Shown one piece after another: positions 1-13,052 of a stretch of 64,000 nt of DNA. Positions within the stretch are counted from its first letter, which is position 1. The number at the start of each line of letters is the position of its first letter. A program made the position numbers and the translations under genes. The stretch is from Cotesia glomerata (taxonomy: Eukaryota; Arthropoda; Insecta; Hymenoptera; Braconidae), in NCBI RefSeq assembly GCF_020080835.1, contig NC_058167.1, forward strand, positions 7,782,957 through 7,846,956, written 5' to 3'. Under the pieces are notes generated by a model, which was not told the origin of the DNA, ran no database searches, and worked only from the letters and a program-made list of their open reading frames with translations.

Positions 1-200
1 TTAAAAATTAAAATTAATTTAGCAGATATTTAATAATTTTTGTAACAATTAAATCATGACAAAAAAATTTAGAAAAAAAAATTAACATGTAGAAATTTTA
101 AAAAATTATAAATACAATTTTTCGGAACAAATTTTTTTGTTAAAAAAAAATTGAAAAATGATCAAGTGACTGCTAACTTTAATTTCACTAATTAAAATAC

Positions 201-711
201 CTGATAGAGCCAAGAAGTTGATATCATGACCAGCCATTCTGGCATAGGGACCTTCCTGACCAAAACCAGTAAGTCTAGCGTAAATTAATTTTTTATTAGT
301 CTTCATCAAATCACTAGGACCTAGTTTTAACTTTTCCATCACTCCTAAACAAATAAATTAATTTTATTTACAGGAAGCTAATGATTTATTTTAATAAATA
401 CCTTTTCTGAAAGGATCAATGATGACATCGCTCTGGTCACACATTTTCTTGAATATTTCTACGGCTTTCTTGTCTTTTAAATTTAGAGATATTGACTTTT
501 TACCAGCTGCTAAAACATCAGGATGTGAAACACCTGTCTTTTAATTTTAGTTACTGATTATTGATTTATTAGTTATTAGATACATTAATTAATTAGCATT
601 TACCTTGTCAACCCGAACCACTGAAGCTCCAAAGTCTGCTAAAATCATCCCACAAAAAGGCGCTGGAGCTAGACCTGCTAGTTCTAATACTTTTATCTTC
701 CTCAGAGGCAT
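201..711 (-). CDS. Amacr: Alpha-methylacyl-CoA racemase, 5' part
   Basis: Partial gene of the CoA-transferase family III. The family enzyme interconverts (R)- and (S)-2-methylacyl-CoA so that branched fatty acids and bile-acid-like side chains can enter peroxisomal or mitochondrial beta-oxidation. Three exons read with consistent phase: 711-604 (ATG at 711-709, MPLRKIKVLELAGLAPAPF), 537-402 and 344-201. Visible family features are the N-terminal ELAGLAPAPFCG segment, LADFGASVVRVD, and the RLTGFGQEGPYARMAGHDIN stretch that ends in LALSG at a GT donor (200-199). Only about 130 of the usual 360-380 residues are inside the window; the rest lies left of position 1. The reading frame beyond 201 is intron. 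The gene neighbours two fatty acid transporter/acyl-CoA synthetase genes on the same strand, which fits lipid catabolism, but no shared regulation is visible. Confidence 0.93.
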
Positions 712-2175
712 TTTTCGGTTTAATTAAAAATTTTTACTTGCTATGTCATTAATATCAAAGTGTAAATATGTAAACATTTACATGCTCAAAGGTCAGGTTT
801 ATTTTTTTGTTCTTTACAAACATAGTTAAAACTTTCTGCTAGATGTCACTACCTTCTTGAAAATAAATTTTTAATTTCATTTAAAATATTATTAATGTTA
901 CAATTATAACAAAAATTATAATAAATATAGTTTTTATTATAATTTAATTAATAATCATGAAATTAATTATTTTAAGTGTGATTTAAAAATTTTGAAATTT
1001 AAATTTTTCCCGCCATTTGTAATCACTTCTCTTTTCTAACTGTCATGTTTATAATTCACAGTTTGCTATTGTTGCTCAGGTTGAGCAGACGAGCTTTTGC
1101 TTGTCTGAGAAAAAAATGCAAGAAGAATGAAGATAATTTATAAATAATTATCGAAAAGTATGATATTAATAAATTAGAACACTGAAACAATCAGCTGATT
1201 AATAATTTATTTAAAATACATGAAAAATCTAAGAAATAAGACAATTTAAAAATTATTTAACGGATTCAAAAATGACAGCCATTTTCTTATCGAAAGCTCA
1301 AAAATTTGCTAATTAAAAAATAAATTAAGTACTCACGTTTATTTTTTTTTTTTTAATTAAAACAACTATTAAATTAAAACTAAAATACATATTTTTAATA
1401 AAATATAATGCAAAAAAAAATAATTGATAAAAATCTTCCAAGATGAAGAAATAAATTCTTAGACATGATTCGGTAAGTGATCAACTGTCTTTATTTACAT
1501 CAAACAACAATGTCTGAACGAAATCATCCACAGCATCCCATAATAAACTTTAATAATTATTTATTTTCATTATTATTTAAATAAATTTGACAGGACTCAC
1601 CCAAGCGCTCAAAAATAACCAACTAAAAAATGATAAAAACAAATTCACGCACACCGGACAATCAACTAATTATTATTATAATTTATTTATTTATTTAAGA
1701 ATCGTGCTTATTTATATAAAGGGACGAGATCGGATATTTATTACGTGCATTAATTAATTGTCATCGGTTCATAGTTTGGTTTTAATTATGACAAGGCACG
1801 TGACACGAGATTTTACCATGATCCCTCATTAAAAAATAAACTCTTCCAAAAAATTTTCCCAATCGTTGTTTGTAATATTTCTTTTTTTTTTTTTCTCATT
1901 AATTATGACAAGCGGTCCTAGTGTAAATACTTTTTCATTTAAATAATCTAATTATATAGTGATATTAGTTGTGATAGTTAATATTCATGATTATATTTAT
2001 TTATATAAAGACTTTCGGTGAGCAATTGAAGTACAATTGCCGATACAAGTATTTGCCAAGATTTATTAGTAATTATTAGTATGCAGGTGATAATTTATTT
2101 TTTTTAAATGTTGGAAAAATTTTCTGAAATATCGTGTTGCCTGTACAGATCGCACTAAATTTTTACATTTTCATT

Positions 2176-2214
<39 letters not shown>

Positions 2215-2876
2215 TTTATATAATAGACATAATCAGCTCAGTAAACAAATATCATTAAATACATTACTCTATATACAATGTTTGTTTTTTGTTAATTATA
2301 TAATTAGTAATTGATTTTTTTTTTTTTTATTTTCACTTTTATGGGAAATGGCACATAGCACCGACTTGCCCTTAGTAGACTCAATAATAAGAGACGGCAG
2401 TCTGATATGCTGCTGCACAACTAAAGTACTCAGACAAGCTCAAAAATAGCTTAGGCATGATATCAAAAATTAAACGGATTTTTTGGTCCTAGTGAAACAA
2501 ATTAGCACGTAATTAATAATTATTTATATATTTTTTAATATTAATAATTCGGTAAGAAGAATTTCAATCTTTGGTTCATTCCCTTAATTGCATCTTAGTA
2601 AAATCAACAATAAAGCACTAGGCGAAATTAACTAATTAAAATTTACCTAAACACCTGGACAATTTAGTGCATTAAATTATCACGATGTCTCATTTCAATT
2701 ACCTACAATTTATTTAAGTATATAAAGCTCTTAGAGATAACAACAACAAAAAAACAGGCTTCCTTCTTACCGGGACCTTGGCTAATTGTATTTAATTAGA
2801 AATAATAAATTTTTTTAAGTGGTATTAATTCATTTAATGGTCAATCAATCATTAGCTTGATGATTGATCGATTAGA
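712..2876. other. Intergenic, no gene seen
   Basis: AT-rich spacer between the AMACR start and the stop of the first FATP gene. It should hold the AMACR promoter and the FATP 3' UTR. I see no long open frame, RNA gene or transposon ends here, only homopolymers and the AAT array at 2178-2213. Confidence 0.6.
2178..2213. repeat. (AAT)n microsatellite
   Basis: About twelve uninterrupted AAT units in the spacer between AMACR and the first FATP gene. Confidence 0.95.
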
Positions 2877-5800
2877 TTATAACTTGGTTGACCCGGAAAT
2901 AATTTCTTGATAAAGCTCGGGTGTGACCTCGACGTACTCTTTATTACCAGACCTGAAGTAAACTTTGTCCTGGATTTTGTTCGGGTCAAAGCCCTCTTTC
3001 TGTAGATTTATTTTTTTAAGCTTGAAAGTCCCCGTCATCTCAAGCTCGTTTACTATTCGCAGGAAAATTGGCCTGGCGTAGGAGGGAAGAGCGCGGTCCA
3101 GGCCTTCTGCAAGTGCTTTGAAGTCCAGCAGACATTCAGGATCGACTATCGCCGCCATCCCTGCTCGACCTTCCATTCCTGGTACCTGTAAGTCAATTAT
3201 AGATTTCATATTTTTACTAATTATGCTTTAACTAGAATTTTATTAGATAAAGAGTAAAAATTATAATTTTACCTGAACACCGTAGACAGTAGTGTCTCTG
3301 TAACCAGCGACATTACTAACGACACCCTCGACTTCCGCGGTCGCTACGTTTTCGCCTTTCCACCTATAAGTATCTCCTGTTCTGTCTTTGAAGTAAAAGT
3401 ATCCTAGTTCATCTTGAACTAAAATATCTCCTAAAAGTTTTTTAAGCCAAAAATATTTTAGTCATAGATTTTTATAGACATTAGTTTAAGGGGGGAAGTC
3501 CATGTAAAATTAAAAAAAAATCAATTTTTTGTTTTTTGATAATCTGAAAATATAGTATGTTGAGCGAGTACTGACGAGAGAAAAAAATAAAATCTTTAAT
3601 ATTGACGAAGTTATAGCTAATATAATGGAGCGGGCCGGAGTGCGTATTTTAGTGCGTACTATAACTTTAAACGTGATTATCTCGAAACTGTATTTTTAAA
3701 AATTGCTCGTGTTGTAACTCAAAAAGTTATTGATCGATTTGTTTGAAATTTGGTAAGGCCTTTCTATATATTACTATCGGAAGGATAAACCTAAAATTTC
3801 AGTTATCTTGCGTTGATAAAATAATTTTTTGAGGTCAAAAATGTCAAAAAAATAGCCCCAAATTCTGACTTTTTTTTCAAAGGATTATTTTATATTGAAT
3901 TTTATACTTTTTTTTTTTTTATTTTAAAGGTTTATCCTTTCCGTTAATATGTTCTAAAAAGAAAACATTTTAATTTTATTGTTTTAAATCAATGGTTAAT
4001 GAGTGATAAGTAGAGTAGTTTGGGAGCTCGCGTCGGAGGCAACAAACAAAAACTTATCCTGAGCTGCCATTTTGAAAGGAAAAAAAAAATTACTTTTGTA
4101 CTCTAGAAAGGTTCAATAAAGTTGTGTTAAAGTTTAAAAACAATAAAATTATTTTATCACCTTTAAAAATATTTTTAAAAAATGACCGATTTTGAGGCTT
4201 TTACATGGACTTCCCCCCTTAATTAAATCAATTTTTTCATCAGTAGAATTAAAATTTCCTGAAAATTTTTCATTGATGTTAAGAAATGATCAAAAAAATT
4301 ACCAGTCAAAAATGCTTTATCCCCTTTGACAAACACATTTTCGATTACTTTTTTTCTTGAAGCTTCTTCATCCAAGTAACCATTAAATTCCCTCGAGGCA
4401 TTACCCTGTTTAATTAGACCTATAAACATTCCCGGTTCATCTGAAAGAATATTAAATTAAATTAATTACTCAACTCTATAAACAAAGTAACAGAGAAAGT
4501 TAATTACTTATTTCAGCCCGTATACAAAAACCATTAGGTCCTCTGACAGGTTCACCGGTCTCAGGATTGATGCGAATAATCGCTACTGGATGCAGCGGCT
4601 TCGGTAGTATCGAGGGTATAAAGCCCACAGCTCCGACTTGGTTGTCAACATTCACTGTAATTAAAATAAAAAATGAATTACAGCACTAACCACTAGGCAA
4701 TCAATATGAAGCTGAAATTCCAACGCAATTTGCTCACCAATATTAGCATTTCCTTCACTAGAGCCGTAGACTTCAGTGACTTGCTCGATTTTGAACCGAT
4801 CGACAAACTGTTGCCATATTTGTGGTCTCATTCCGTTGCCGACCATCAGTCTCACCGGATGCTGACTGTCCTCAGGTCTCGCTGGTGCTGATAATAAATA
4901 TCTGCACATTTCTCCGATGTATTGCGCCAACTAATTAGAATAACGATGAATTAAAAATTTCTAAGTCGTCAATTTTCACTCAGAAATTTGAAAAAAAAAA
5001 CATTTTTTTTAATTACTTACCGTACAATTGTATTTAATACAATCAGTCCAATAATGAGACACCGAGAACTTAGTCCTGAGTACACTGGGTATCCCTTTTA
5101 CAAGAGCACACCCAGTGCCGACTAGCCCTCCAGCCATATGATATAGAGGAATTGGATTGTACATAATGTCACCATCCCTCAGTCCTAACATGTGATATGT
5201 GGCCATTGTTACCAGAAGATATCTGAAAGCAAATTAGTAAATAAATAAAAGGATAATTTATTTGCCGACATTATTTACCAAATCGATTAAGGTAATACAA
5301 GTGTGTGCGTGCTTGTATGTACTATATTTACTCACTAAAAAAAAAGGCAAGACAGTACACAATACATCAAACGTTAATCTCATATTCTCTCAGAGTTGTG
5401 AGGTCTCTCTGACAGGATTACGGTTCATTACATCAACTTTATTACGTTCATACACTTTCGTTGCACTTTAAACAGTTACGTAATGATAGTAGAGTATATA
5501 AAGCACTAGAGGGTGTTATTATCAGGTGATATTTTATTATTTTTTCATTATCTTATAGACGCTAATTAATTAATTTTTATTGATTTATTCATTTTATTGC
5601 TTTTGAAAAAAAAAAAAATTTCACTTTCTTTTTTTAATTTTATTTTTTAATCTCACGACTGTTTTCTTCAGTAAGATATTTTTAATCGACGTGATAAAGT
5701 AATCAGTATTTATAATCTAAAATTTTTCATTGATAATAAATTTTCAGCAATAAATTTTTTGCTTGAATTAAAAAATAAATTTTAGATACGAATAAAAAAA

Positions 5801-8800
5801 ATGTTGATTTAAGGTACCGACCCACATTTTCTAGTCAATACTGAGTGAATAATTTAGTAGGTGGTCAGCTGAGTAACTTGACCATAAGCGTAATCGACTT
5901 TATTACTACAATTCTTATCATTTTTTATTAATAATATCATCACTATTAATAATTAACTCATCGTCGACGAAACTAAAGAAAGAAAGAAAGAAAGTGACTA
6001 TGACTAATAAAAATTAACGCACTGCGTGAGTCGTACAACATTGTACCAGCGAATCGATACAAGGCCGTATTAAGTACATAAAGTATAAATAACATTTATT
6101 GTTTATTTATATCAGGAAATAAAAGTGTTTAAGTACCTAGAGTTTGGCATAAGAACTGCTTTTGGCAGCCCGGTAGTCCCACTGGTGTAAATGTAGAGCA
6201 AGTTATCGCGATAACCCGGCTCGTTTTCGACCACTGGATTTTCAGAGCTGGCTTCAGACATCAGCTTGTCCAGGTTCTCCGTTCCTTGCTGGGCGTCGTT
6301 GAGTCCAGCTTCTTCCTTGTATTTTTTTATGCCCTCAATCGAGTCGCTGATCTCGTCGATTGCTGGTAAATCATTTTAATTATAATTAACTTGATTAAAT
6401 AGCGATGATAAATAAATTAGTTTACAAATTGAATAAATCACCTGATGAAAACTCAGCAGCATAAATGACGCCCTTGACTTTGGCGACTGTCAGACAGTGA
6501 GACAATAATTGTAGGCGTAGGTTCGTGTTTATCAATGCAGTTATCACGCCGATTTTTCCTAAACCGAGCCAAGTAGCAATGAATTCTGGTCGGTTTGTCA
6601 TCATAAGTGCTACCGCGTCGCCCTTCACGTACCCATGTTTGATAAACGTATTTGCTATTCTATTACTGTACTCGTTTATCTAGAAAATATATTTATTTTT
6701 ATTTTATTTTTTTGTGGAGCGACAAATACAGAAGAGAGCTTAAATTGCCGTGTGGGTGAGAGATAAATAATTTATAGTTCAAAATTTATGACAATAGAGG
6801 GTGATATTTAAAGAACTTACTTCAGCATTGGTCCAAGTACGTTCTTCAAATATAAAACAGGGTTTGTTTGGATATAATTTCACTCTTTCACTGAATATTT
6901 TCATAACCGTGGTATTGTTCTTCACAAATCGCTTCGTCTCTCTGTCGGCATTGAGATAACGATATAGGAATCTGAAAAATAATGTTTTTATTATTTTTTA
7001 CTCAGCTAGATAAATTCTATTATTTCAAAATTGTTTTTATACTAATTATTTATATAAGAAATGTTTGCATTGTTATAAATCATCTATTTGTCTTATAATT
7101 ATCAATGAATGTAAATATTTTATTTTCTTTGATAGGCTAATTATCTCTTCAAAATGATTTCAAAGTCAAATTGCAGTTTAATGAAGATTACTAATTTTTA
7201 AGCAACTTAACATTTATTTATTATTATTTTTATAATAACCATTTAATAAGCTTTAAAGTTCTTATAATAATTCTTGCCGAGCATCCTCGCAATTGACCTT
7301 TAATGCTTTTATATAAATATTTTATTAAAAAGTTAGATTAATGAGATTGAACGTAGGCGTTACTCTTATTCGTCAATAGGTTTCCATAATTATCGTACAC
7401 GTACTTTGAATCTCAATTACCATGACCTAAGATAAATAATAATTAATAGCACAAATAACTACCTTGAAATATTTATCGTCATTAATAATGTAATATTAAT
7501 TAATATTTATAAATAATATATCGAATTTTGAGTCGCAAATTTCGTAATTTTTATTTACATTGCTAAATAATTTAAAAAACTGCCCAGTTGTCTCTATTCT
7601 ATACATTACGCGTTAAATATTAAATGCATGCAAAGAAAATAGCGAAGCGCACTATTATTATTCACTTAATGTCTAATTGTCTTTATCAGTGTTTGTTGTT
7701 ATTATAAAATAAGTAATTATTTTGATAAAAAATAGATTATTACCACAGACCAAGACCTTAATGATTAAACTGAAATATGTGGAAAATAAAGGATCTAAGT
7801 CCAGCAATTTAATTTAAAAACTTGAAATTTAAAACTTTCAATTAGGTTCAAAATTCAAAAAACTCAAACCAGCTAGTCCGTGGATTAGGAGTAATTAAAA
7901 GTATTGAAAGTTTTAATTGAAGTTATAAGTTTCGGAAAAGAATAACTTTAATGTTAAAAGTTTTAACGGTTGCCAACGTTTATCGATCGGTTAGTATTGT
8001 AGCCTGATGTTTTAAACCTGTCGCAAGGGTAGATATACCCTTGTCTCTAACACGAGTTTCTATTTCTAACTTTTAATATCTTTTTTCATAAAGTAGATTT
8101 TTAGTCCATTAATATTTATTTATTTTTATGTATGCATAAATATCCAATATCTATTTATTAACTCTTTTTTTTTATTGCCACTCAATTTTTATTTTTTTTT
8201 CGAAATCGCTTTTCTGTATTCACTGAATCAATAATTTAATTTAAAAATTTTTTACAATTTTTTAAATAACTATTTCAATAGTTTATAAATTTTTATGTCT
8301 TTGTACCTTCACCTTTAGTTATTGATTTTTTACCACTATTTTATTAATTTAATTTTTCTTTATCAAACTAATTTCTTTAAAAATATATTAAAAACTTCTT
8401 CAATTTTTTTTTTTTTTTAAACAAAGCAGCTATTATTATAAAAGAAAATATGGAAAATTATAAAGTGAATTAAACAAAAAATTTTTCATATGCAATTTTT
8501 CAATTATTAATTTTTGAATAATTAAAATAAAAAACGATTAAATGTCAAAAGCATTTAAAAAAATAAATTGCTGATAAAAAATATAATGTCATATCTTAAA
8601 AAATATTTTTAAATATAATATATTTAAAATAAAAATGTACTTACTTAATATCTCGTGGTAAAGTCCGTATAATAACATAAATTCTCCGATGATATTTATA
8701 AAATAATGGTATTAATAACGCAGTAACAGCAATTTGTGTAATCCTGGTGAAGGATCCGATCCGGGCAACAACTCCGGCTGCCATCAGGATGGCAATCGTC

Positions 8801-8829
8801 ACCACGAGGCACGCAAATCTGATGTCCAT
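2877..8829 (-). CDS. Fatp: Long-chain fatty acid transport protein (SLC27/FATP), copy 1
   Basis: Membrane acyl-CoA synthetase/transporter that takes up long-chain fatty acids and activates them to acyl-CoA at ER or plasma membrane. Ten exons: 8829-8645, 6971-6821, 6679-6442, 6362-6137, 5222-5021, 4930-4738, 4654-4508, 4440-4303, 3430-3273 and 3185-2877 (stop included). All phases agree and give 648 residues, the usual FATP4/FATP1 size. Residues 1-60 contain an N-terminal hydrophobic segment (from MDIRFACLVVTIAILMAAG). The AMP-binding P-loop IYTSGTTGLPKA lies near residues 249-260. The FATP signature RTGDTYRWKGENV begins near residue 510. The C-terminal VPGMEGRAGMAAI block is also typical. The start is the only ATG of exon 1 and lies in a short GC-rich stretch. 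Intron 8 (3431-4302), absent from the tandem copy, carries a TTAA-target MITE. Downstream neighbour on the same strand is AMACR; upstream is the paralogue at 13053-17338. Confidence 0.96.
3490..4218. mobile_element. TTAA-target MITE in FATP copy 1 intron
   Basis: A 729-bp element with 20-bp terminal inverted repeats beginning GGGGGGAAGTCCATGTAA, flanked on both sides by TTAA (3486-3489 and 4219-4222). TTAA duplication is typical of the piggyBac and Kolobok superfamilies. The run of G at the tip resembles the larger TTAA element at 37952-41524, so a Kolobok-type non-autonomous derivative is my preferred reading. There is no transposase frame inside. It makes up most of the 872-bp intron. Confidence 0.85.
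5975..5994. repeat. (AAAG)n microsatellite
   Basis: Five AAAG units in intron 4 of FATP copy 1. Confidence 0.9.
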
Positions 8830-10610
8830 GCTTAAAAACTAATCAGGGCACCCCGTTCCTTTTTAATGATGGACAGCCGGGGTCGCCGGTTGATAGTCGC
8901 GGCGCTGCCAACAGACAAATACTTAATAAAATAACAAATAACAATAACAATAACGTCGTGTCCTAAGAGGGTTGGTTGAACGTTTAGCAACTAGTTATCT
9001 TCCTTTATCTAAAAGCAACCCCGTTCGTCTATTTTTGGTCTCACTTTTCCGTCCACCGTTTCCCGCTCGCGCTTTTTTTCTCTGTCTTAAAACCACCCTT
9101 AAATATATAACGTGTCTCTTTCTTCGGGCCGTCGCGATCGCCAATACCTTTTCGAGGCTTTATATTACTTTTTGCTGAATATATCGTTGCGTACACTTAA
9201 CGATCCGCGCACGCGCAATTCCTCCCTTTTCCTATTATATTATGTTCCTACTTACACTCCTCACCGTTTTACTTTACTTGGAAATATTATTGTTATTATT
9301 GTTAATACTGAAGAGAAAAATACAAGGGATAGAATCGGTCTACGTCACAACACCGTCATTGAATAACGGCACCCCATACACCCAGTGTTTTCATCTGCTC
9401 CGAAATTCACGCACGGAAAAGTATATTTGATTAATTAAAACATCTACTCCAACTATTTAACTCAAAATTTACAGACTTTAATTTTTGTAATTTTAATTTA
9501 AAAAAAAAAAAAACCCCCAAGGCAAGAATTAAAAAAAAATTTTTTATCAGCAAAAATATTACTTTATTTTATTTTTGTTTTTCTTTATGAAATATTTAAT
9601 TTGCAAATTGTAATCTTTATAAAATTGATCCAACAAGGACTAAAAATGTCGGATTCGTTTTTTCATTAAATTTTCTCCCTGTAAAATTATTAACTAAATT
9701 TTTCCTGAATCACGTGCCAACACAAGTAACAATAAAAAATTTTGCAATCGGTTTTTAAAACTCCAAAATTCCAGACCGCGTATTAATGGCGAGTAATTAA
9801 ATTTTGCATCGTAATAAATAAATTATTGATTTTCGCGTTTCAAAATAATGTAAAATTTTACTCATTACTTATTTATCGATTATTGTTGCGAAAATTTTTA
9901 GAAACACTGGTTAATTTTTAGAAAGGTCATTTTAGAGGCGATCGTCATAAAAAAGTTTGCGGATTGCGATCGTTTATTGAGTTTGGGGTGAAGCTAAGTG
10001 TATCTTTAGTATCGATTCACTTACTGTTGCACGAGTGTAATAGTTTTGTATAAAATATATAGTATTTATTGCGAGGTGAAAACCGTCTGACGTCTGACGA
10101 CGACTAACGGACCTGCGGTAACTTCCGATTCAGTCAGATAGAAGCCCGACGTAGTTTTGGATTTCCCCTTCTTTGCAAAACCCTTCCTTTCACATTGTAC
10201 ATCGGCTACATTGTACATTATACTGCGTATCTCCTCCTGTCTTTGTCTCATTTATTTATTTTATCAACGAAGCTTTTGCACAGAAATAGTGTTATGTAGT
10301 ACTTTCGCCTCTTTTACCGCGTCTACTTTAAATTACTTGATGTCAGTTTAAAATACGATAACTTTGCTTTTTAATCACTCAATGTCGATTAAATGGGGTT
10401 GTTAATTATTCATTTTTCCGTCGATAGAATTTTTATTTAATTACTAGAGTTTTCATTTCTTTTTTTTTTTTTTTATTTTATTAAGTGCAATTTAAAGTGA
10501 TTTATTTGAATAAAATTACGCATAATTTAAAATTAAATAAAAATAATGAATTATAAATTGTAAATCATTCTTAGTGACCTCAGTCTTGATTTTGAAATTA
10601 AATAAAAAAA

Positions 10611-10637
10611 TATTATTATTATTATTATTATTATTAT
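10611..10637. repeat. (ATT)n microsatellite
   Basis: About nine ATT units between the tandem FATP genes. Confidence 0.95.
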
Positions 10638-10769
10638 GCTTTACTTGTACACCTCTCGGTTTTTACAAGGCTGATTCCTCTTTTTCTCCTAGCTCTACGC
10701 TTTTTCTATTTCTCATATTGGACCTCAGCAAGTCCCACCCGACACTTCATTTCTACTTTTAATTTTTGC

Positions 10770-11060
10770 GGCTGTGGACCGACTTGTGCTTTCTGTACCG
10801 TATTCACCCTGAACCTCACCTTCTCAGGCTGTTGGAACAGAATCATGGGGAAACCACAGAGAAAACCCATGATAGTACAGTCGGAGCTGGGCTAAGTCTA
10901 CAGTGATTGATAAGAAACTCTTCTTTATCGACCACTGGAGCATTAGGCCCCTCTCCTAGTGTGCAGAGATCCCTCGCGCTAGCAAACGCTGACTAAACTG
11001 GTCACCCATTCAAGTTGTTGCTTAAGAGCGGTTGATAGTTGATTTTCAAACGTGTTTTTC
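10770..11060 (-). repeat. SINE-like fragment with 5S rRNA-like box
   Basis: A distinctly GC-richer block in AT-rich spacer. On the minus strand, 11025-11000 contains TTAAGCAAC followed closely by ACTTGAATGGGTGACC. These resemble two conserved pieces of eukaryotic 5S rRNA (TTAAGCAACG and TACTTGGATGGGTGACC), here with about 15 intervening bases missing. It could be the head of a 5S-derived SINE or a chance-degraded 5S pseudogene. No poly(A) tail or target duplication was identified, so the limits are approximate. Confidence 0.35.
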
Positions 11061-11090
11061 TCATGTATGTGATAAAATTTCGAAAAAAAA

Positions 11091-11139
11091 CGCTTCGCTC
11101 TTCGATAGATAATTAAATTATCTATCGAAGAGCGAAGCG
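11091..11139. repeat. Perfect 21-bp palindrome with 7-nt loop
   Basis: Arms 11091-11111 (CGCTTCGCTCTTCGATAGAT plus A) and 11119-11139 are exact reverse complements around the loop ATTAAAT. The flanks (run of A before, CTTTTTTGG after) extend the pairing imperfectly. It may be a miniature transposon remnant; no gene context explains it. Confidence 0.9.
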
Positions 11140-13052
11140 CTTTTTTGGAAAATTTTCATTTATTTATGCATAAAATGCGTTTTAAGATTCCATTTGTTGT
11201 ACAAGTATGACAGAGATACTTTCGTTTGTCCAATAGAGGGCGAGAGAGAGAAAAAATGTAAACCCTTCTTAAATGTGTGATCGCCACTTCCAGAGGCTGG
11301 CAACGTAACGTAACGCACATATTTTTAATTATAATCACTGAAAAATATTGGTGCGTGCTGGACCCGGGTCCCACTCTTTCGAAAAGCGAGCATCGAGCCG
11401 ACCAGGCCATTGCCAGCCGAATTAAATAAAAAAGTAATTATATTAAATTACAACAATAAAACTTCTTGACCTAAAAGAAAGGAAATAAATTGAGGACATT
11501 GATAAAAACATAATTATTATTTTTATTTAGCAAGCAATTTATGAGCATGACAAGATAAAGTATCTTTGTAATTCACAAAGATGACTTTGAAAATATATAT
11601 AAATATACAAACTTACTCGCGTAGAAATCAATTTATTTTTTACTCTTATAAACCATTACTATTATTATTTGAATTTTTTTGCAAGAAATTGCGTATGAAA
11701 TCCCAGAAGCAACTGAGGTTATTTCACGGATAAATAACAGTAATAATAAGCTTATTCATAAACAATGAAGCATCGCATGATCGCATATTAATGAGCTGGG
11801 CTCTGGGAGATTTATTCTCTGAGTTATTTTTTTGTATTTTATTTTATTTTTAAGCGACGACGTATCGTTCAAAGCTCCAAGTAATATGTTTAAACTAATT
11901 AAATTAGATAAAAATTTTTCGCTTACCTTTAGGACTTATGTAACTGTTTGTTGAGTTGTTATTTTATATTTGTTTGTCAAATCGCTGAATATATTTTTAA
12001 GCTTTACGAAAAAATAGCGTGAGAAGAGCTAAAAATAAATCTGCGGATTCATAGATTCATACTTTCGATACCCGGATTGCGGTAGTTGCTTTTGTAACGT
12101 GGAAAAAATATTTTAGTAGAAAATATCGGTGGATTATGCGAGGAGGACAACTTCCGGCGTACTCAGAAGACAATTGCTTATTTATTATGCATATTAATTA
12201 GATGTAGGCTCAGGTTTTTATCATGCAAGCAAATTTACGATTTTTACTGTTTTTGAATTTAAATAGAAACAAAATTGCCTATTAAGTTTGAAAAAAAGTA
12301 ATAAATATAAAAAAATGATAAAAATATATATTTATTAGGTATAAATATATATTTATTACTCTATATAATTTCCAACATAGTCATAAAACACACTCTAAGA
12401 CTCAGACTCATAACACAAGTATACAAACATAATTATATTTATTTCTTCCAAGCGATACTGTGACCTCTTTACAGAGTCTTTGAACCGGTTTTACTTATAC
12501 ATTACTAATTCCTAAACCACAGTAAATAAAAAATATTTTTTTTTATAAAATATTGAACTTTATTCTAAAAAAAAAAAAAATAACAATTAAATTATAAAGA
12601 CCACATCCAACATCATATTTTATAAATTAATTAACGTGTCTATTTAAATAAATCACTCAGATTAGAGTTTAAAAATATTTTAAAGACTTTGTGTGCGTAC
12701 CAAAAAATATTTATCATTTTAAAAAGTGAATCCAAATACTGGCAGTCGTTTTTTTGTCAGATCTCTATCAAGTTAATTTATAAAATCCCATTTTAATAAT
12801 TTAAATATATCACCATATCTATCTACTAATTTTATCTAAATTTATCGACAATTTGTTTACGTATTGATTTTCTTTTTCACTTGACATATAATATATACAA
12901 ATTTTAATTTTATTTTTATATTTAAAACTCAAGTGACTCTTGATATTTATCAACGTATTTTCACAATCATTATGATTAAATAATATCTAATTGCTGACAT
13001 ACTTTTCAGTAACTTTGTGTTTAAAATTAATAATGTTTTGCTTATTTTTATT

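Larger units (their letters stand above)
8830..13052. other. Spacer between tandem FATP genes
   Basis: About 4.2 kb between the start codon of FATP copy 1 and the stop of copy 2. The part up to about 9420 is less AT-rich and has open frames, but none with recognisable protein features; it probably holds the copy 1 promoter and 5' UTR. Recognisable items are listed separately: the ATT array, a 5S-like fragment and a palindrome. I found no further gene. Confidence 0.55.

Noticed and set aside
9112..9430. Overlapping open frames upstream of FATP copy 1
   Set aside because: No family features, compositional bias only, and several frames open at once; more likely 5' UTR or promoter.
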